This document shows, one piece after another, positions 59,201 through 64,000 of a stretch of DNA of 64,000 nucleotides. Origin of the DNA: Macrocystis pyrifera (lineage: Eukaryota > Sar > Phaeophyceae > Laminariales > Laminariaceae); the NCBI GenBank assembly GCA_031763025.1, contig JASSKH010000001.1, positions 8,427,024 to 8,491,023 of the forward strand. The letters are read 5' to 3'. The position numbers and the translations under genes are program-made. The notes beneath the pieces are model-generated. The model had not been told where the DNA came from, ran no database searches, and saw only the letters and a list, made by a program, of their open reading frames with translations. Position 1 is the first letter of the stretch; each line of letters begins with the position of its first letter.

Positions 59201-59519
59201 CCAGCTCGGCAGGGCACTCTACATTCCACGCGGCCGCGTAATTTAGCAACTCGCCTAGAACCAATCGCGATTGCAAATAACGTACCTCACTGGTAGCGCC
59301 AGCAACCATGGATCCAAAGGCCATGGTGACGCACATGTACCAGTTAGGGGTCTCTTTTTCACCAGTGACATCCGTGAAGAGGTCGAATGTGGAGGGGTGC
59401 GACACGGCGTAGGTCCACCAGATGATGTGCGCTATCAGTCCGGGGGAGACGAAGGCCACCAAGCGTCGGTGCCGAACGAACCTGAAGCGGACGTAGGCAG
59501 AGGGTGGTATGGGCGTCAT
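53049..59519 (-). CDS. TauE/SafE-family membrane transporter (6 exons, complete)
   Basis: Exons 59519-59286, 58042-57836, 57168-56903, 55348-55155, 54252-54111 and 53271-53049 give 421 residues plus TGA/TAG-type stop, with all five junctions in frame (phases 0, 0, 2, 1, 2). The family exports sulfite, sulfonates or related anions across membranes; substrate here is unknown. Visible features are TM1 (VAFVSPGLIAHIIWWTYAV), the first signature GATSE|GGASIAFPIM, ARDFSFMIQSAGMTAAA, a loop and TMs in exon 3, then the second, pseudo-repeat signature GGIFSAISG|SGIDICTFS, ATPTTVVLMAINT, and IG|APLGSLLGSHFHRLVLA near the end, followed by a last TM (AAILLVGSVMFAAIAKAGAR) and a hydrophilic tail. Length and motif order fit the stramenopile branch of the family. 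No obvious functional partner is nearby. Confidence 0.92.
54111..54252 (-). CDS. TauE/SafE gene exon 5
   Basis: 142 bases, APLGSLLGSHFHRLVLASLV to VQPWTTLKTDTP, donor GTGAGT. The split Gly codon with exon 4 restores VVIGAPLGS. Confidence 0.93.
55155..55348 (-). CDS. TauE/SafE gene exon 4
   Basis: 194 bases after ttttgtttgctgtcgagcag; GIDICTFSILTLLFRVSEKV to FFTVCVPVVVI plus one base, donor GTGAGA. Confidence 0.93.
56903..57168 (-). CDS. TauE/SafE gene exon 3
   Basis: 88 codons plus 2 bases, IAPRLESAYSKMFFVCTWAA to CVLFACGFVGGIFSAISG. The join to exon 2 reads GLEK|IAPRL, typical of the family. Confidence 0.93.
57836..58042 (-). CDS. TauE/SafE gene exon 2
   Basis: 69 codons, GGASIAFPIMTLAFDILPVV to LLWATVGGAFGLVCGLEK, donor GTGAGG. 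Confidence 0.93.
59286..59519 (-). CDS. TauE/SafE gene exon 1
   Basis: 78 codons, MTPIPPSAYVRFRFVRHRRL, TM1, a short loop (SHPSTFDLFTDVTGEKETPN) and MCVTMAFGSMVAGATSE, donor GTACGT. The frame is open for 15 codons upstream of this Met with no splice-site support, so the start is the first good ATG; an upstream exon is possible. Confidence 0.87.
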
Positions 59520-61158
59520 CAGGACGATTTCACACAGACGGTCAGCCTCGAATCAACCAGTCAAATCGTTTAATCGAGCAGAGACCCCAAACCGTCGGCT
59601 GCTTGCCAAGTGAGGTACAGAAGCAGCAGCAGCAGCAGCAACAACAGAGGCAGAAGCCCGATAACATGAAGCGTACCGCTGTAATGGACAAACTGCATAC
59701 ACTGCACAGACTGCACAATAACACCCTGGCCGGAAACATAATAAAAGTTAACATTGACACACCATATTGGCATAGTATTGACAGTCAAAAAGGGGATCAA
59801 GTTCCCTGGTAGGTACTCTACGATAGCTATCAACACCGGACCCGAGCTATACCCTACATATACGCACCCTTTGGCACGTACGTCAAGCTTCCGCGGGATC
59901 TGCTTATGTTGCAGTACGCAAGCGCGAGCCGAGTTCGTGAGATTGAATCGTGTAGGAACGTTTTCAGTAGTGCGTTGTGTCGCGTTGTGTCATTTTAAGC
60001 ACACTCATGCCACCCAAATTCAGTCGGAGCGGAACCTGTTGGCCGCCTTTCCGTGGAATCTCAGGGAAACATGGAAACGGAGGAAAAATACCGATTTTGC
60101 TTCGTTCGCGATGCGCCTACCAGATATGAGCGACTTTGTCAAGGAAGGGTTCAACATCTCAAGAGAAGGGGGATCTATGCCGGGGGGTGCAGGCGGATTT
60201 TGCGGTGTCCAAGGGGAAGGAGGCTACGGGAAAGCGGTTACCATAGCGGCCGTCCCGCGTACCAACACCAACCTATTCATGCTACAGTACTGCGTGAAAT
60301 ATATCATACGTATACACATACACTCTAAAATACTAATGTTGCGGTCCTTTGAATAAGGTAGGGCTCCGCCTTCGTCCAGTAAATACTGGCTGCACTCCTG
60401 CACTGGCTGAGCGAGGTGCCCGGTTTGCCAGTGTACTGACTACCTACGTACCTCCCGCACTAAATCCTAAGAATATAACGGAAACCCACTGAAATGTGCG
60501 GCATCGAAATAGGGCACGCCAAACAGAAGATATGAGAAAGGGAAGGAGGCTGTGAGCCCGATGGACGTAGCTAACTCAAAAGCATTGATTGCTTAGGCTC
60601 GTCCCTCCTGTAGCATCATGCACTTTGGCCGATTTTCTTTCTCCTCAGGAAAACCTACCACCCAATTGCCTTCGAAACATTTACCAAAATCAACGGAAGG
60701 TTTAGCTCTAGTGAAGTAAAAGTCCCGTTAAAACGTACTTCAGGCAGCGGGTCTCCGTAGGTTTCGGCTTCGACGAAGGAATGCACTGTTCGGGCCCAGT
60801 GTACTGACATCTGACGCAGCTAGTGTACACGGTACTGCACTGGCTGAAGCTACCAGCGTCCAGCCCTCTAGTGTGGGCATGCAATACGTTTACAATAACA
60901 TTATCTGTGGTAAGTTGATGTGTTTTGTTACAACAAGTATTCCCGTGGTAGCATGCTATCATGCGGGGGGAGTTCACCATTACAGCAGTAGGTAGATAAG
61001 AGAACTATACCTGGTATACTGTATGTGAAAAATGTATTCGGCTCCGAGGGAATGGTATCACTCTACTTATAGAGAGTAAAAACAACTGGTGGAAGGAGAT
61101 GGGGCGGAGGAAATGGCACAAGTAAAAGAGCCCAAGATCTACAACATTGCAATTGTAC
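59520..61158. other. 1.6-kb stretch upstream of the TauE/SafE gene
   Basis: It should hold the gene's promoter and leader. A (CAG)n-type repeat lies at 59620-59647. The 200-codon plus frame at 59754-60356 has no recognised domain; its second half (GGFCGVQGEGGYGKAV) is protein-like, but so is the reverse strand. Confidence 0.45.
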
Positions 61159-61267
61159 TATTACGGGGGTCCATAGTTAATAGGACCTATGGTATACATA
61201 ACAACCTATATATTTACCTATTTTTACCAACAATATTTGGTCCTATTAACTATAGACCCCCGTAATA
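61159..61267. mobile_element. TA-flanked MITE, copy D
   Basis: Termini TATTACGGGGGTCCATAGTT / AACTATAGACCCCCGTAATA, close to copies A and B. Confidence 0.9.
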
Positions 61268-61879
61268 ATGCTAACGTCATACCTGGGTCCGGCCCAAACA
61301 ATGCAATGTGGGCATGAAATACGTTTTACAAGAATCTTATCTATGGCAACATCGTATCATACACCAGTAAAAATATATTACGCTGCCGTGTGGTACACTC
61401 AGCAAGACAACTAAAATAATTAATAGGCCCCAAGAAGAACAATATAACAATTTTATGAATAATAATATCCCTTTATTTGCCAGCTGACAATTATTGTAGG
61501 TGGCCCATACCATCCACATATCAAAGGGAACAAAACACGAGCGCTGTTCCCTCGCAAAATATAATACCTGGTATGATGTCATACCGTATCATAAAATACG
61601 AAGCACCCTGATTTTTGAGGGCTGGAACCCGAAATTTCGCAGGGTTGTTCTTCTTGATACCAAGCCGAAAAACGCGACTACCACCCTTTTTCTAGGCCAT
61701 AAGTCTGAAGCTTTGACCAATGCCTGGACCACGTTTTCTGCAACAAGCACCCGTGAACCACTGATTTCGTGCCTATCTTGTGCATTATTCTTTAGGCACG
61801 GACAGGCACGCCTCGAAGACCGTCCAAGCGCTTGAAAATAACGCCTAGAGGCCGGAACTCCATAAACTAGGCTAAGGCT

Positions 61880-62160
61880 TATCACGGTATTTTGGCAGGA
61901 CGGTAACGGGTAACGGCGGGACGGGACGGTAAAACCACCGTCAACATGGTCCCGCCGCCCCGTCCTACCGACAAATTCCCTGACCGTCGTCACTTCCCGT
62001 CCCGTCCCGCCGACATTTTTTTTCCCGTGGGAAAATTACCGTCCCGTCTCGTCGTGACACGGTAAATTTTCCGTCTCGTCCCGCCGATAAAGTCTCTCCC
62101 GTTGGAAATAACTGTCCCGTCCCGTCGTGACAACGTAAATTTACCGTCCCACCCCGTCAT
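61880..62160. repeat. Imperfect CCCGTCCCGCCG / CGGTAA repeat region
   Basis: CGGGACGGGACGGTAA-type words occur at the left and their complements (ACCGTCCCGTC, TTCCCGTCCCG) are repeated four to five times to the right. It is probably a decayed inverted-repeat element; its borders are unclear. Confidence 0.5.
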
Positions 62161-62459
62161 CAAAAACTGCACTGCTGTTGTCACATGCAGTCCCCTCCCG
62201 ATGACACAACTTGCCTCTTCCGCTTCCCGTGCAAGATACACGCATGGCCATCTGTTCCCATCCACTCCCACCACGAATGACGGGATTCACTACGAATTTC
62301 GAGTTCTACAAAAATTCAGCAGTAATTCCCATATAAATACATATCACCATAACTTGTGCACAACTCCGATACTATGAACGAAATATATAACATGCGTATT
62401 AAGCAGCTTCCAAAGTTGAAGTTGAGTATGAGCTCTTCACACCTCGGCTAATGCAACAC

Positions 62460-63115
62460 TCGGATAACACTTATCTACGTTAGGGGGCCTAACACGGGGA
62501 CGTGGCAACGTACCAACATAGTGATATCACTGGAGGAGCAATCACGGTAACGCGGTAACACAGTGTCAACTGGAAACCCACGAACGTGCACGAGCCTTAA
62601 CGTTATGTTGCTGCTCGATCTCGTCCAGCTCTGGTATAGTAACATTATGTTATGCCGTGATCAGTCCTTGAACTAACACTGTAACACAGTGTTAGGCGTT
62701 TAGACCAAACACGTACGTTTTCACTCTAACACGCCCAGATCAATATCCTCATATTTACTATTACTATCCGTATATACACTACTAATAACACGATAACATA
62801 ATGTTACTGCTGTCTACGCGGCATTAGACATCACACGCATAGTGTTACCCTTGTTATACACAATACACTAACGTAACGTTACCATGTTGGCCAGCACTAT
62901 TAACACCGCGTTATCTGGACCCCTCGTCTGATTGCCTTAGGCTCGGATAACGTGACATTCAACCTGCGTTAGATACGTCACAGTCTTAGCCGGCCGATAC
63001 GTAACATTATGTTATTTAGGATGTTAGCCTAAATGCGGAGGTCTCTCTATCATTACGTTACGGTGTTACCGTCAGTGAAGATCTGATCGTAACATTCCGT
63101 TGCCGTGTTAGACTT
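62460..63115. repeat. Cluster of hyphenated TAAC...GTTA palindromes
   Basis: About a dozen sites such as TAACATTATGTTA (62640, 63001), TAACATAATGTTA (62794), TAACGTAACGTTA (62872) and TAACACCGCGTTA (62902), spaced mostly 30-70 bp apart, with no longer shared repeat unit between them. Another lies at about 63980. Confidence 0.7.
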
Positions 63116-64000
63116 AAGCCAATGGAAACGCATTGTTCCCCCAAAAAAGTTTGAATTCCAAAGATATTATACCGATCAGAAGTTTTCAGGTACAGCTTGC
63201 TATGGGCACGTTTTTTCAAACGGAAAGTTCCAAACTTTTGGAAAAGCCCGAAAAAAGCAATACTGGGGCCGATGTTGGGCCAAGACCGGCTTCAGAAAAA
63301 CTCAGGCGGATGTTTGTTTCGAAGCGACGAGATTCCGAGTCCTCGACAGAGATAGATCGACAAAACCAACGACGGCGTCATGAATTCTGAACGGAGTGCG
63401 CTCGCTATAGGGGCTCCGACCCACACTATTAATTGGGTCATCGTGTTGACACATGGCCGGTGCCATGTGGCGGGCGCTGGCCACGCGTACGATAAAAAAA
63501 CAATTTAGTCGCTGGTGTGCACAAAACAGAAGACAAATTTTTTCGACCTGGCTCGAATGGCAAAAAAACAGGTTTTTTTCCACGTTTGGGAGGATACCGT
63601 AGGACGCCGCCGGCAAGCTCTCGCCCCCTATAGAGCATGGATCCACCTTCTATCTTCGAGGCCGTCATCTATATTCGTTGGCCTTGCCCGACACCAAGCG
63701 GGTTGGCCGTGGGCTGAGTCTATTTCGAGATCGAGCGTCTATCGTCGCACGAGCTGATTTTTATCAACGTGTTGACAATTTGCAACGAGAAAAGACAAAT
63801 TGCGCCGCGTGCAGTCGTTAGAAAAAAAAAAAAAAAAAAAAAACCTCAAACCTTTTTCCCTTTTTTTTCCCACAGCGGCGGTACGAGGATGTTTTCGGCT
63901 GTTTTTTTAAGCAATATTGAAAGAAAACTTTTGGACTTCGCGTTTCCATTGGCATCTTAGCGTAAAATCAATCCGGGTCTAACATTATGTTACTGAGTTA
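63116..64000. other. Right edge, no supported gene
   Basis: The plus frame 63133-63390 (SKLLEKPEKSNTGADV, SEKLRRMFVSKRRDSESSTE) is charged and protein-like but has no splice support or family match. An A23 run lies at about 63820-63842, and a pyrimidine-rich acceptor-like site (ccttttttttcccacag) ends near 63875. Confidence 0.4.

Noticed and set aside
59754..60356. 200-codon plus-strand ORF
   Set aside because: No recognised domain; the opposite strand is also partly open. Kept only as a remark in the region entry.

Overview
This is nuclear DNA of a eukaryote, most likely a brown alga or a close stramenopile relative. The signs are split genes with long introns full of transposons, TTAGGG-type telomeric repeat, very long G/C homopolymers, and gene families typical of brown algae. 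The species call is inference. I could resolve three spliced host genes; each predicted exon chain keeps the reading frame across every junction.

Layout. (1) About 1-13,076, minus strand: the first 354 codons of an RRP5/PDCD11-like pre-rRNA processing factor with S1 RNA-binding domains, in five exons; the rest lies beyond the left edge. Its introns hold a fold-back element, a tRNA-derived SINE, a five- to six-copy GATATC-bounded repeat, a PIF/Harbinger-like transposase fragment and TIR elements. (2) 13,077-14,256: a divergent intergenic region. (3) 14,257-30,213 (possibly to 33,353), plus strand: a secreted right-handed beta-helix protein with GGA[ILV]/FxxN repeats like those of chlamydial Pmp proteins, in eight exons. 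Its 9.5-kb first intron holds a degenerate non-LTR reverse transcriptase, a second SINE copy, two TIR elements and a 77-bp tandem repeat. (4) About 33.4-41 kb: no confident gene, only isolated exon-like pieces, simple repeats and a large (GACA)n microsatellite. (5) 41.8-51 kb: a nested transposon region. A young Copia-type LTR retrotransposon (43,444-49,913, minus strand, 5-bp TSD, LTRs about 99% identical) sits in an older ORF that is itself flanked by two diverged 370-bp direct repeats; a third SINE lies nearby. (6) 53,049-59,519, minus strand: a complete six-exon TauE/SafE-family membrane transporter of 421 residues. (7) 59.5-64 kb: no confident gene; a fourth MITE copy and a cluster of hyphenated TAAC...GTTA palindromes.

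The three host genes share no obvious pathway. They act in nucleolar rRNA processing, as a secreted surface protein, and in anion transport. Most of the window is mobile DNA and its remains. Several short near-palindromic words (CTATTAATAG, TACCAGGTA, TACAGCAGTA) recur far more often than chance and are not explained by the annotated elements.
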